NCBI GenBank assembly: GCA_049578545.1
Contig: JBAUMF010000084.1
Coordinates: forward strand, 1 to 23,788
Source of the DNA: DASQBT01 sp049578545
Lineage (GTDB): Bacteria > Pseudomonadota > Gammaproteobacteria > Burkholderiales > Thiobacillaceae
Reading direction: 5' to 3'
Length of the DNA: 23,788 bases
Shown here: one piece after another, positions 16,240-23,663 of the stretch
How positions within the stretch are numbered: the first letter of the stretch is position 1
Layout of the letters: each line of letters begins with the position of its first letter
Made by a program: the position numbers and the translations under genes
Notes under the pieces: generated by a model
The model's database searches: none
What the model was told of the DNA's origin: nothing
Seen by the model: only the letters and a program-made list of their open reading frames with translations

Positions 16240-17952
16240 TTATTTAATTTCGCTCTTTTCATTTACAGCCTTGATACGCCAACCAACATAGCGGCCGTAC
16301 CAATAATCCAAAATGAGTCTTGGCCACCATTTGTGATTGGCCCTGCCATTGGCAAACGGAAGAATGTTAGCTATTGGATCAATCAAAGTTCGGAATAAAC
16401 CCAAAGCGATAGGGCCCGGTGTGCCATGTGGATGCTCTGGTATGGCTGCTCTAAGTGCCGTGAGCAGCAAACGTAGACTGGGACGAGGCGCCAAACCAAG
16501 GCGGTGTCCTTTGACATAGAAGAATAGAAGAGGGTCACCGCCCAATCTGCGTACCAGATAGGGTAGCCAATACTGCTCCCACAGGGATGGAAAAGGCGGA
16601 GCAGATACTTGATGGATGTCATGCTGGGCTGGAAGACACGCCTTGATTTCGTCCAGAAACAACTGCCAGCCGGTTCCAAGATGAACTTTTCCTATAGCTT
16701 CTTTCAGCGCTTTATTCTGACTCCTGCGGGATGTTGGCGAAGTAGCTAAGGCTGTTGCCTGGGAGATGTAGTCATCCAGATCGCTAGGCTGCGGCAGATG
16801 GTCAAGAGCCTCGTCATCGGATGTGAATGGTGGCGGGCATAAAATCGGCGCGCGTACGCAGGGTAACCCAGCCAGCCCTGCTTCTAGTAAGGCCGTGAGC
16901 GAACCGAAAGGGAAGCCCTCAATGTACACGTCTGCGGCCGCAAAATAGCCCGCGAGTTCATCCTTGGGTCCCACCGCCATCAATCTGCCGCCGGTAACGT
17001 CCCTCGCAGCTTGCCAGTCTGCGTGATCGGCGGCTGGTCCGACGGCGATCAGGTATGCATCGGGAACTGTCTTGAGGAGGCGACAGGCCGTATCAATAAA
17101 ATTGACTTCACCTGTCGCCAGGTATTTGAAGTGTGATCCCACAGTAAGGAATACTGGGGTCAACTCAGGAATGCCGAGTTCTGTTCGAATGGCGCGGCCA
17201 AGATTCGGGTCGCGCCTGCTGAGCAAGGGGAGTGGGATGGGTAGGTAGACGTGCCTATAAATCCCGCGCCACTTTTCTGCAACCTCTTGACCTGATCGCC
17301 GGAGATTAATGATTCTATCTGCCACGGCCGCGCCTACCCAGAAGGTATGATCGGCATGGTTAAGCAGCAAGACCGGAGGGCCGCCAGGCACACCGAAGGC
17401 AATAACGGGCACGACATCCCACATATGGATGTGTAGCACAACCACGTCGGCCTCTTTCCAGGCAATCTCCCTTAGAAGGCGCGCTCGTTCGTTGAGTGAT
17501 TTCACTCTGCCGAGTCCATGTATGCTTCCACCTTTGGATATGATTGCCTCGTACATCATCTGAGGCACATCAGCGGTCTCTTGAACGGTGGTGACGAGAC
17601 TGTGCCGATCCTGACCGCTGTCAAGGGCAATCCATCGCGCTGCCAGGGCTGTATGTCCGCCTATGGAGTATGTTTCGCTGAATACGTGTAGCCATCGGCG
17701 CCGATCCGTAGGTCTTCCTCGCTTCGGCACGGGGATTCTTGGCGCAAGTTTTACGAGTAGCTCCTCCAGTTCTGCGGACATCAGCCTCCCGCAACCCATC
17801 TTGTCAGCTACCTCAGCACTGAGCAGTGCCCATCCCGCCGCCGCTTCGGGGTTGCGCTCGCCGAATCTTATGGCGTTTGCCAATGACGAGCGAAAAATCT
17901 CATGATGCAACGCCAGCCTTTGGGGTGAGAGCTGTGGGATCTGCTCCATCAT
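16240..17952 (-). CDS. GT-B glycosyltransferase with an extra N-terminal domain
   Basis: A 570-residue protein, longer than usual GT4-like enzymes (350-420). Residues 1-75 form a helical extension without a recognised motif. The GT-B N-domain starts at RWLHVFSETYSIGGHTALAARW (two parts: WLHVFSETYSIGGH at about 87-100). The C-domain starts at PVFLTVGSHFKYL (about 266-278) and carries a donor site of the form E-x11-E in ADVYIEGFPFGSLTALLEAG (about 340-359). The last 130 residues (about 440-570) are Trp/Leu-rich and basic and may contact the membrane. The start is ATGATG at 17952/17949, 14 nt after the aminotransferase stop. It is probably a polysaccharide-assembly glycosyltransferase; donor and acceptor are unknown. 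Confidence 0.8.
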   Translation of the reverse strand: MMEQIPQLSPQRLALHHEIFRSSLANAIRFGERNPEAAAGWALLSAEVADKMGCGRLMSAELEELLVKLAPRIPVPKRGRPTDRRRWLHVFSETYSIGGHTALAARWIALDSGQDRHSLVTTVQETADVPQMMYEAIISKGGSIHGLGRVKSLNERARLLREIAWKEADVVVLHIHMWDVVPVIAFGVPGGPPVLLLNHADHTFWVGAAVADRIINLRRSGQEVAEKWRGIYRHVYLPIPLPLLSRRDPNLGRAIRTELGIPELTPVFLTVGSHFKYLATGEVNFIDTACRLLKTVPDAYLIAVGPAADHADWQAARDVTGGRLMAVGPKDELAGYFAAADVYIEGFPFGSLTALLEAGLAGLPCVRAPILCPPPFTSDDEALDHLPQPSDLDDYISQATALATSPTSRRSQNKALKEAIGKVHLGTGWQLFLDEIKACLPAQHDIHQVSAPPFPSLWEQYWLPYLVRRLGGDPLLFFYVKGHRLGLAPRPSLRLLLTALRAAIPEHPHGTPGPIALGLFRTLIDPIANILPFANGRANHKWWPRLILDYWYGRYVGWRIKAVNEKSEIK

Positions 17953-17966
17953 GTCGTCAATATCAT

Positions 17967-19076
17967 TTAGGAAGTTGAGACAGCATGTCTAACTGCCTCG
18001 ATAACTGCTGCTTGCTCGTCGGCAGAGAGATGAGGTCCCATAGGCAGAGAGAGCACCTCATCCGCAATGCGGTTTGCGATGGGCAGCGCTTCACGTCTTA
18101 TTCCTAAACTGGAATAAGCTCGCTGGCAATGGGGCGGAATGGGATAGTGGATCAGTGTCTGGATACCGCGAGCCTGCAGGTCACGTTGCAGTGCATCACG
18201 CCGTGGGTGACGGACCACGAAAAGGTGCCAAACCGGCTCCATTTCAGGTGGGACAACGGGTAGGGTTAGCCCGCACTCAGGCAGCGCTGCATTGTAACTG
18301 GCGGCGACATCAGCACGGCGTGCATTCCATGCATCAAGCCGGCGCAGCTTCACGCGCAGTACCGCAGCTTGCATTTCGTCCAATCGACTATTGTAACCCT
18401 GGACCTCATTGACGTATTTAATCTGCGAGCCGTAGTTGCGCAGCACACGGATACGCTCAGCCAGAGCTGGATCATCAGTGGTTACTGCGCCGGCATCGCC
18501 GTAGGCGCCCAGATTCTTGCCTGGGTAAAAGCTCCAGGCAGTGGCATCGCCCAGCCCCCCGATGGTCGTACCACGATAGCGTGCGCCATGGGCTTGCGCA
18601 CCATCGGCCAGAACTTTTAGGCCATGCTTATCGGCGCAGGCAAGTATGGGTCCCATGTCAGCTGGCTGGCCGTAGAGGTGCACGGGCAGAATCGCGCGGG
18701 TACGGGAAGTGATGGCGTCTTCGATGCGCTGCAGATTCATGTTGTAGGTGCGGTCATCCGGCTCAACCGGCACGGGGGTCGCACCCGCCTGACTTACTGC
18801 CAGCCAAGTTGCGATATAAGTATTGGATGGAACAAGAACTTCGTCGCCGGGGCCGATGTCCATGGCGCGCAGGGATAGGTGAAGGGCTTCCAGGCCATTG
18901 CCCACGCCGATGCAGTAGCGTGCGCCAGAGTAGGCGGAGAATTCCGCCTCGAAGGCCTCTACTTCCGTTCCGAGTAGATACCAGCCACTGTCGAGAACCC
19001 GCGCAATTGCGGCGTCTATTTCTATCTTTAACTCACGGTAGGCAGCACCGAGATCCAGGAATTTAACGTTCGTCAT
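17967..19076 (-). CDS. fdtB: PLP-dependent sugar 3-aminotransferase (DegT/DnrJ/EryC1 family, FdtB-like)
   Basis: A 369-residue type I fold aminotransferase that puts an amino group on a nucleotide-linked keto-sugar. The PLP Lys is K187 in WSFYPGKNLGAYGDAGA; the PLP-ring partner Asp158 is in VLADGAQAHGA; the phosphate-binding GNGLEALHLSLR is at about 59-70. The opening VKFLDLGAAYRELKIEIDAAI is typical of the group. With the 3,4-ketoisomerase/acetyltransferase encoded at 20566-21498 this should form C3-amino sugar on dTDP-6-deoxy-3-ketohexose, so FdtB/QdtB (WxcK in Xanthomonas) is the best match. A C4 aminotransferase is less likely given that partner. The start is ATG at 19076; no obvious Shine-Dalgarno. 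The gene symbol rests on context and family. Confidence 0.85.
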   Translation of the reverse strand: MTNVKFLDLGAAYRELKIEIDAAIARVLDSGWYLLGTEVEAFEAEFSAYSGARYCIGVGNGLEALHLSLRAMDIGPGDEVLVPSNTYIATWLAVSQAGATPVPVEPDDRTYNMNLQRIEDAITSRTRAILPVHLYGQPADMGPILACADKHGLKVLADGAQAHGARYRGTTIGGLGDATAWSFYPGKNLGAYGDAGAVTTDDPALAERIRVLRNYGSQIKYVNEVQGYNSRLDEMQAAVLRVKLRRLDAWNARRADVAASYNAALPECGLTLPVVPPEMEPVWHLFVVRHPRRDALQRDLQARGIQTLIHYPIPPHCQRAYSSLGIRREALPIANRIADEVLSLPMGPHLSADEQAAVIEAVRHAVSTS

Positions 19077-19233
19077 GGAGTGAGTGACGATTCAAACAAT
19101 TTCGTTAACATCATCGCATGCCAATCGCCCTGGGTTACGTGACGGATCAGTTTATCCACTCGAAACTCATTAGAGATTCAATTTGTTGAACACGGTGGTT
19201 GGGGTAAGGCATGGGAACCCTCAGTGCAAATAT

Positions 19234-20397
19234 TTACGTTCGCCAAAATTGGCCAAGGCGATGCAGTACCCCACGCACGAGGCGTTTGCCGAGCCGCGAG
19301 ACATCTTCCTTCATCGTCAGGTATTCTGCAGGCGCCGCTATCGCGCGCGGGGCAACGTCCTTGCGGCGTTTCGCGGTGTGCCATAGATGGGCTGCTTGCA
19401 ATGTTTGGTTGAACCGTGTCCAGTCTTCACTCTGTTTTACAAACACTTCGGTCGGGTGGTCGGCCGTCCCCGAGCGCGGCGTGTTGCTGCACATCAGTCT
19501 GCGCCAAGTTGGCGGATAATTCCAGTTCAGGCACGGTAGCACCTGCGTCTCGCTTTTGCGTACCGCATCATGATGGTTCGAGATATACATGAGCGCACCC
19601 GGTCTGGAAAGCCGATCAAAGGCACTCAGAAAAATATCCACTTGCTCCTGCCCCATTTCCTGAAAGCTTTCTATGTTGACGCAGATGTCGTACGTGGTCT
19701 TATTGATTCTTTCGAAGTGCCACGATGGCACAATATAACAATCAAACGCATTTAGATCGAAGGCATCGTCGTCGTAGAAAAAGCCAATTCGCGCGTGAGG
19801 ACACGCGGCCCGAAGATACTCGCGGGCATAGAGCAGGCTAGCTGGCACGGCATCAACCATGACGTATTTGACGTCCCCGAATATATTCAGTGCCACCTCT
19901 GCGAGGCGTCCGTAGCCACCGCCGATCTCCAACACAGTTGTCGGCTCGTCAGGCTTGTCGACACATGACCACAATAGATTGAGATCCAAGATCGAACCCA
20001 GGTCGGCCACCGACAAGTCTTGCACGATCGAAGGGTCATCTACGTTCGCGGCCCAAAGCCCGAGTGGATCGTATGACGTCAACCAAGGGCCGAATCGATC
20101 CACGCCACCGCTCGTTGCACGCACCATCTGGGCGTCGCCGACCCAAGGCTCGAGCATCTTTTCCATGGTCGACATGCGGGTTTCGATCTCGTGGGCAGAA
20201 AAACCGCGATCGAGCCATTTACGACCATCCTCGTCGGGGCGCACGCTATGATCCAGCGTCACCCAATTTGAACGCGGCGTAAACACGCCGCCATTTTCCT
20301 TAAGGTCGGCCACGATAACGGCCAAAAGATCTCGATTGGCGACGATGCGTTTTGGATCTACAAGTACTCGCTTGAGTCTGTTTCCACGCTGTTTCAT
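19234..20397 (-). CDS. Putative sugar O-methyltransferase
   Basis: A 387-residue SAM-dependent methyltransferase of the putative sugar O-methyltransferase type found in surface-glycan loci. Motif I is TTVLEIGGGYGRLAEVAL (about 153-170), followed by the acidic strand YVMVDAVPASLLYAREYL. A GALMYISNHHD segment follows the SAM core. The N-terminal 150 residues, including PLGLWAANVDDPSIVQDLS, are helical and probably bind the sugar. The start is ATG at 20397; gaps of 157 and 168 bp on either side are larger than elsewhere but contain no recognisable gene. In ABC-exported O-antigens a terminal methyl can stop chain growth and be read by the Wzt C-terminal domain, so this gene or the fkbM-type gene is a candidate capping enzyme. 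That role is inference. Confidence 0.82.
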   Translation of the reverse strand: MKQRGNRLKRVLVDPKRIVANRDLLAVIVADLKENGGVFTPRSNWVTLDHSVRPDEDGRKWLDRGFSAHEIETRMSTMEKMLEPWVGDAQMVRATSGGVDRFGPWLTSYDPLGLWAANVDDPSIVQDLSVADLGSILDLNLLWSCVDKPDEPTTVLEIGGGYGRLAEVALNIFGDVKYVMVDAVPASLLYAREYLRAACPHARIGFFYDDDAFDLNAFDCYIVPSWHFERINKTTYDICVNIESFQEMGQEQVDIFLSAFDRLSRPGALMYISNHHDAVRKSETQVLPCLNWNYPPTWRRLMCSNTPRSGTADHPTEVFVKQSEDWTRFNQTLQAAHLWHTAKRRKDVAPRAIAAPAEYLTMKEDVSRLGKRLVRGVLHRLGQFWRT

Positions 20398-20565
20398 TTG
20401 TATTCGTCTCTAGTCAATTTCGCCGGACCCAAATAGCCGTGTATCCCACCATATGCGCATCGCTTTACCAAAATAGCTCTGCTGAATTTTGCCAACGAAT
20501 CCACTAACGGCCGTAATGAAATTTGCATGCGGTTCCTAAGGTTAATTTCTTGCATGGGCGGCAAC

Positions 20566-21498
20566 CTATGATTTTGAGATCGTTAAAAACTCATCGTAAT
20601 CACGGATGTAGTCATCGGCACGATAGACGTCAGAAGCTAAGACAAGAAGAATTGCATCATTCGTATATTTGTAGTGGGTACGCCATATTAATGGGGACAC
20701 ATGAAGGCCGATTGTCGGGGTGTCGAGTTTCACCTCTTCCCGCACTGTGCCATCGTCTAAAGCGACATTACATGAGCCGCGTAAACAAACCAGGAACTCG
20801 TGTAAATCACGGTGAGCGTGCTCACCTCTGATCTCCTTGTTCGGTACGTCGAATACCACAAAAAAACGCTTTGGCTCAAATGGTAGATGCTTACCAACCT
20901 CTCCAAAAGTCAGCGCGCCTCTCAAATCAGTGACAAGTGGCATTTGATGGAGCTTTGCGCCTGAGACACGCAGTGAACCCAAATTAGCCAGAGATGGCGG
21001 CTCGGCGGTTAGTGTAAGTTTGTCTTGTGGTGTTTCAACATAGCCTGTGATGCGTGCCGGATTGCCTACAACAATGGCATTAGGAGGTACATCCCGCGTG
21101 ACCACCGCGCCTGCCCCTACCATTGCATTTTGACCAATGGTCAAACCCGGCAAAATGGTCGCATTTGCGCCTATGGATGCCCCTTTGCGAACAAGCGTTT
21201 TTGGAAATTCGGTGGGATACCGACGGCTGCGCGGAAACGGGTCGTTGGTAAAGGTGGCGTTAGGCCCGACAAAAACGTCGTCTTCGAGGATGACACCATC
21301 CCAGAGCTGTACACCGCTTTTTATGGTGACACGGTCACCTATGGTGACTTTGTTTTCGATGTATACGTGATCACAGATATTGCAATCACTGCCAACCATG
21401 GCGCCGGGGAGGATGTGGGCAAAGGCCCATACGCGGGTGCCTTTTCCAATTATTTTTGATTCAACGATTGCGTGCGTGTGTTGGAAATGCTGTTCCAT
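20566..21498 (-). CDS. fdtD: Bifunctional N-acetyltransferase / dTDP-sugar 3,4-ketoisomerase (FdtD/WxcM-like)
   Basis: A 310-residue fusion. Residues 1-150 are a left-handed beta-helix acyltransferase with hexapeptide repeats (IGKGTRVWAFAHI, IGDRVTIKSGVQLWDGVI, IGANATILPGLTIG, VGAGAVVTRDVPPNAIVVGNPA) and the conserved TFTNDPFPR (about 82-90). Residues 165-310 are a cupin ketoisomerase with the catalytic HAH (His227, His229 in RGEHAHRDLHEF) and VLASDVYRADDYIRDYD at the end. It should isomerise dTDP-4-keto-6-deoxyglucose to the 3-keto form and later acetylate the 3-amino sugar made by the FdtB-like enzyme. Residues at the positions that separate Fuc3N from Qui3N enzymes are mixed: Arg193 in DLRG as in FdtA, but Arg273 in WRTH as in QdtA. 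The product stereochemistry is therefore open. Confidence 0.9.
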   Translation of the reverse strand: MEQHFQHTHAIVESKIIGKGTRVWAFAHILPGAMVGSDCNICDHVYIENKVTIGDRVTIKSGVQLWDGVILEDDVFVGPNATFTNDPFPRSRRYPTEFPKTLVRKGASIGANATILPGLTIGQNAMVGAGAVVTRDVPPNAIVVGNPARITGYVETPQDKLTLTAEPPSLANLGSLRVSGAKLHQMPLVTDLRGALTFGEVGKHLPFEPKRFFVVFDVPNKEIRGEHAHRDLHEFLVCLRGSCNVALDDGTVREEVKLDTPTIGLHVSPLIWRTHYKYTNDAILLVLASDVYRADDYIRDYDEFLTISKS

Positions 21499-21520
21499 GG
21501 CGAATGGCCTGCTGTCAGGG

Positions 21521-22768
21521 TTAACCGATTAATTGGGCGGCATGGGCCGTTGGTGGGTCGACCTCAAATTTGCCATTCATATAAAACAGCCCCATTTCCT
21601 GTTGCCGGGTAATGAGGTGGTCATCCGAATAAACCTGAAAAGAGTAAAGGTTCTCCCCGTAAAACGATTCGCGGCCCTCTGGGGTACCTATCCACACACG
21701 AATCGAGTAAACGCCTGGCAATAGATTCATGGAATCGAAATGCAATTCGATTGCATGTTTGCCAAGATCGAAGTTGCGTGGATCCTCAACATTGTTATTA
21801 GCGGTCAGATACACAAAATCGGTGGTATGCGCGCCTATGAGGAAGCAAATGCGTTCGAGCGGTTTGTTAATCGTGAATTGAATACGCACACGAAAGGGGG
21901 AGAGGCACTCAATTCGATCCGCGGACTGACCTTGCGCATCGTAAAGTACCATGTCTTTAAAGCTCAATTCATCAGATGTTCTATGTTGCCCGCCGCCGGA
22001 ATTAGAGGCCACGGATTTTATTTTCTTGTTGCTGTAATCGAAAAATAGATTACTAACTTCGGTTGGATCTCCGTCCGCCACTGTATGGCCATGATCCATC
22101 ATGATGACCCTGCTGCATAGGCGTTCTAACTGTCTAATGTTGTGCGAAACGATCAGAACAGTTTTCCCCTGCCGCTTGATCAAGTCTTCCATCCGGTCAA
22201 AGCACTTGCGCTGAAACGCTAGGTCACCCACGGCCAGCACTTCATCCACGATGAGGATTTCGGATTCGATGCTGGTTGCCACGGCAAACGCAAGCCTGAC
22301 CTGCATGCCCGAGCTGTAGCGCTTGACCGGGGTATCGATGAATTCCGCCATTTCGGCAAAGTCGACGATCTCGTCGAACTTTCGGTCGATTTCCTGTTTC
22401 GACATGCCGAGGATGGCGCCGTTGAGGTAGACGTTCTCCCGTCCCGTAAAGTCGGGCACGAAACCTGCGCCCACCTCGATCAGTGGCGCAATGCGGCCAT
22501 TGACTTTCACGGAACCATGGGTGGGGGTGCTGATCTTCGCAAGCATCTTTAGCAGCGTGGATTTGCCGGCGCCGTTGTGGCCGATGATGCCTACGACTTC
22601 GCCCTGTTCAATGGTAAAGCTGACGTCATCCAGCGCCTTGAACAGCGGGCGCTCCGGTACCTGCTTGCCAATCAGCCGCGCCCCGGTGTTGAGCAGAGTC
22701 TGCTTGAGGCCCTGGATGGCGCCAAGGCGATATTCCTTGGTGAGGTGGTCGACTTCAATGATGGGCAT
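21521..22768 (-). CDS. wzt: Polysaccharide ABC exporter ATPase with C-terminal carbohydrate-binding domain
   Basis: A 415-residue Wzt. Walker A is GHNGAGKST (63-71), the ABC signature YSSGMQVRLAFA (151-162), Walker B ILIVDEVLAVGD (171-182), and the switch His is in IVSHN. YSSGM instead of LSGGQ is normal for O-antigen/teichoic acid exporters. Residues from about 255 to 400 form a beta-sandwich Wzt_C domain, as in transporters that read a cap on the glycan's non-reducing end before export across the inner membrane. The partner permease Wzm is not in the window; its usual place upstream is taken by the hepT-mntA pair. The start is ATG at 22768; the leader is made of the AACCACAAAGGCAC repeat and has no clear Shine-Dalgarno, which is odd for an essential export gene. 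Confidence 0.95.
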   Translation of the reverse strand: MPIIEVDHLTKEYRLGAIQGLKQTLLNTGARLIGKQVPERPLFKALDDVSFTIEQGEVVGIIGHNGAGKSTLLKMLAKISTPTHGSVKVNGRIAPLIEVGAGFVPDFTGRENVYLNGAILGMSKQEIDRKFDEIVDFAEMAEFIDTPVKRYSSGMQVRLAFAVATSIESEILIVDEVLAVGDLAFQRKCFDRMEDLIKRQGKTVLIVSHNIRQLERLCSRVIMMDHGHTVADGDPTEVSNLFFDYSNKKIKSVASNSGGGQHRTSDELSFKDMVLYDAQGQSADRIECLSPFRVRIQFTINKPLERICFLIGAHTTDFVYLTANNNVEDPRNFDLGKHAIELHFDSMNLLPGVYSIRVWIGTPEGRESFYGENLYSFQVYSDDHLITRQQEMGLFYMNGKFEVDPPTAHAAQLIG

Positions 22769-22802
22769 TATGGTTTAACCACAAAGGCACGAAGAAAAAA
22801 GG
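22730..22802. repeat. Direct repeat copy A: wzt leader and first codons
   Basis: Covers the first 13 codons or so of wzt and its leader, including TTAACCACAAAGGCACGAAG. It aligns with 23590-23663 at about three quarters of positions by eye, with two 1-nt gaps. The leader part is the best conserved. The two copies bracket the mntA-hepT pair. Confidence 0.75.
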
Positions 22803-22869
22803 AACAAAATAAATCATGGCGTCGAGACGTTTTTGCGATGAGGGGCGATTGGGATGATCGGCATGTGGA

Positions 22870-23238
22870 TCAATTTGTGTTGTTGTCTGAAAGCTTGATA
22901 GCCATCCGAGTGGCTGTTTCACGGATGGCGATTTTTAATGCGGGAAGGTTGTTCTCCACAATATTCCAAACCAGGTTGAGGTCAGCGCCAAGATATTGGT
23001 GAGCCAGAATGTTTCTGGTTCCCGCTATTTGCATCCATGGGATGGTGGGATGATCGGTGGCCAGGAGTTCACTTCCAATATCTTTAACTGCCTGGCCAAT
23101 AACTTCCAGATTGCGAATCACAGCGTCCTGGGTTTTGTGATCTTGAAAGAAGGCCGCCCGACCTTGATGCACATAGTCTTCGATGCGCAAGATGCAATCG
23201 TAGATATGCCGAATGTAAACGGACGGGTCTCTTTTCAT
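22870..23238 (-). CDS. hepT: HEPN-family RNase toxin of a HepT-MntA pair
   Basis: A 122-residue HEPN (DUF86) protein. The active-site motif RNILAHQY (residues 75-82) fits the RX4HXY form exactly: Arg75 and His80 for RNA cleavage and Tyr82, the residue that is AMPylated by the partner MntA in the characterised Shewanella system. The helix IRNLEVIGQAVKDIG is also typical. Length is normal and the motif is intact, so the toxin should be active. ATG at 23238 overlaps the mntA stop in ATGA, as expected for a coupled toxin-antitoxin operon. It is unrelated to polysaccharide synthesis and was most likely inserted into the locus. Confidence 0.9.
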   Translation of the reverse strand: MKRDPSVYIRHIYDCILRIEDYVHQGRAAFFQDHKTQDAVIRNLEVIGQAVKDIGSELLATDHPTIPWMQIAGTRNILAHQYLGADLNLVWNIVENNLPALKIAIRETATRMAIKLSDNNTN

Positions 23239-23525
23239 AGCGCAACTGCCTCGGCGAGAATGCGTTCACGCAGGTACGGATTGATCCCTCTTTCCGTCAA
23301 GACATCTGCTGGACGTTTGAGCATTGCTTCCAACTCTTGCTGGAAGCGGACCAAGTCCAGCAGACTGCGGGTCTCTTCCATATCTATCAGGAAGTCGATG
23401 TCGCTATCTGGCGTATCCTCGGCTCTGGCGACTGAACCAAATACGCGTATGTTGTGAGCCCCATGGAGGCTTGCTAAATGTTCTATTTCGACTTTATGCG
23501 TGCGTAGCGTATCGAGTGTATTCAT
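23235..23525 (-). CDS. mntA: MNT-family nucleotidyltransferase antitoxin of a HepT-MntA pair
   Basis: A 96-residue minimal nucleotidyltransferase. It has the GSVARA phosphate-binding motif (30-35), the metal-binding SDIDFLID (41-48, Asp42 and Asp44) and the later PADVLTE Asp. In characterised pairs MntA transfers AMP from ATP onto the HEPN toxin Tyr and so silences it; all needed residues are present. The frame extends to ATG at 23630, but the extra 35 residues have no MNT similarity and begin with a decayed wzt start, so I place the start at ATG 23525 (MNTLDTLRTHK). The ribosome binding site is weak (AGAG about 9 nt away). It overlaps hepT by 4 nt. Confidence 0.88.
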   Translation of the reverse strand: MNTLDTLRTHKVEIEHLASLHGAHNIRVFGSVARAEDTPDSDIDFLIDMEETRSLLDLVRFQQELEAMLKRPADVLTERGINPYLRERILAEAVAL

Positions 23526-23589
23526 GTCAGTGTGCTCTAATCGACATCGTGAAGCTGGGTTGGTTTGATAGTTCGTAAGTTGCACAGTC

Positions 23590-23630
23590 GGCATTCTTTG
23601 GTGAAGGGGGCTAACTTCGATGACTGGCAT
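23590..23630 (-). pseudogene. wzt: Decayed 5' fragment of a second wzt copy
   Basis: Reads MPVIEV from an ATG at 23630, matching MPIIEV of the intact wzt. After that, removing one C from a run of five restores LTKE, as in wzt (MPIIEVDHLTKEYR). Similarity fades after about 14 codons. The frame is shifted and runs into the region upstream of mntA, so it is not a working wzt. It marks either an old duplication or the original wzt start cut off by insertion of the toxin-antitoxin pair. Confidence 0.7.
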
Positions 23631-23663
23631 GATTGGTTAACCACTAAGGCACTAAGAAAAGAG
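23590..23663. repeat. Direct repeat copy B: decayed wzt start and leader
   Basis: Partner of 22730-22802. The leader part TTAACCACTAAGGCACTAAG is nearly the same as in copy A. On the minus strand it shows an internal 8-nt tandem (CTTAGTGC CTTAGTGG). It ends against the GGCTCTGTTG end of the insertion sequence. Confidence 0.75.

Noticed and set aside
23526..23630. N-terminal extension of the MNT protein starting MPVIEV
   Set aside because: These 35 residues match no MNT protein and start with the decayed wzt copy; the real start is more likely 23525.
22730..23663. The repeats around hepT-mntA as a CRISPR or as IS terminal repeats
   Set aside because: Only two copies, direct and not inverted, about 860 nt apart, and containing wzt coding sequence.
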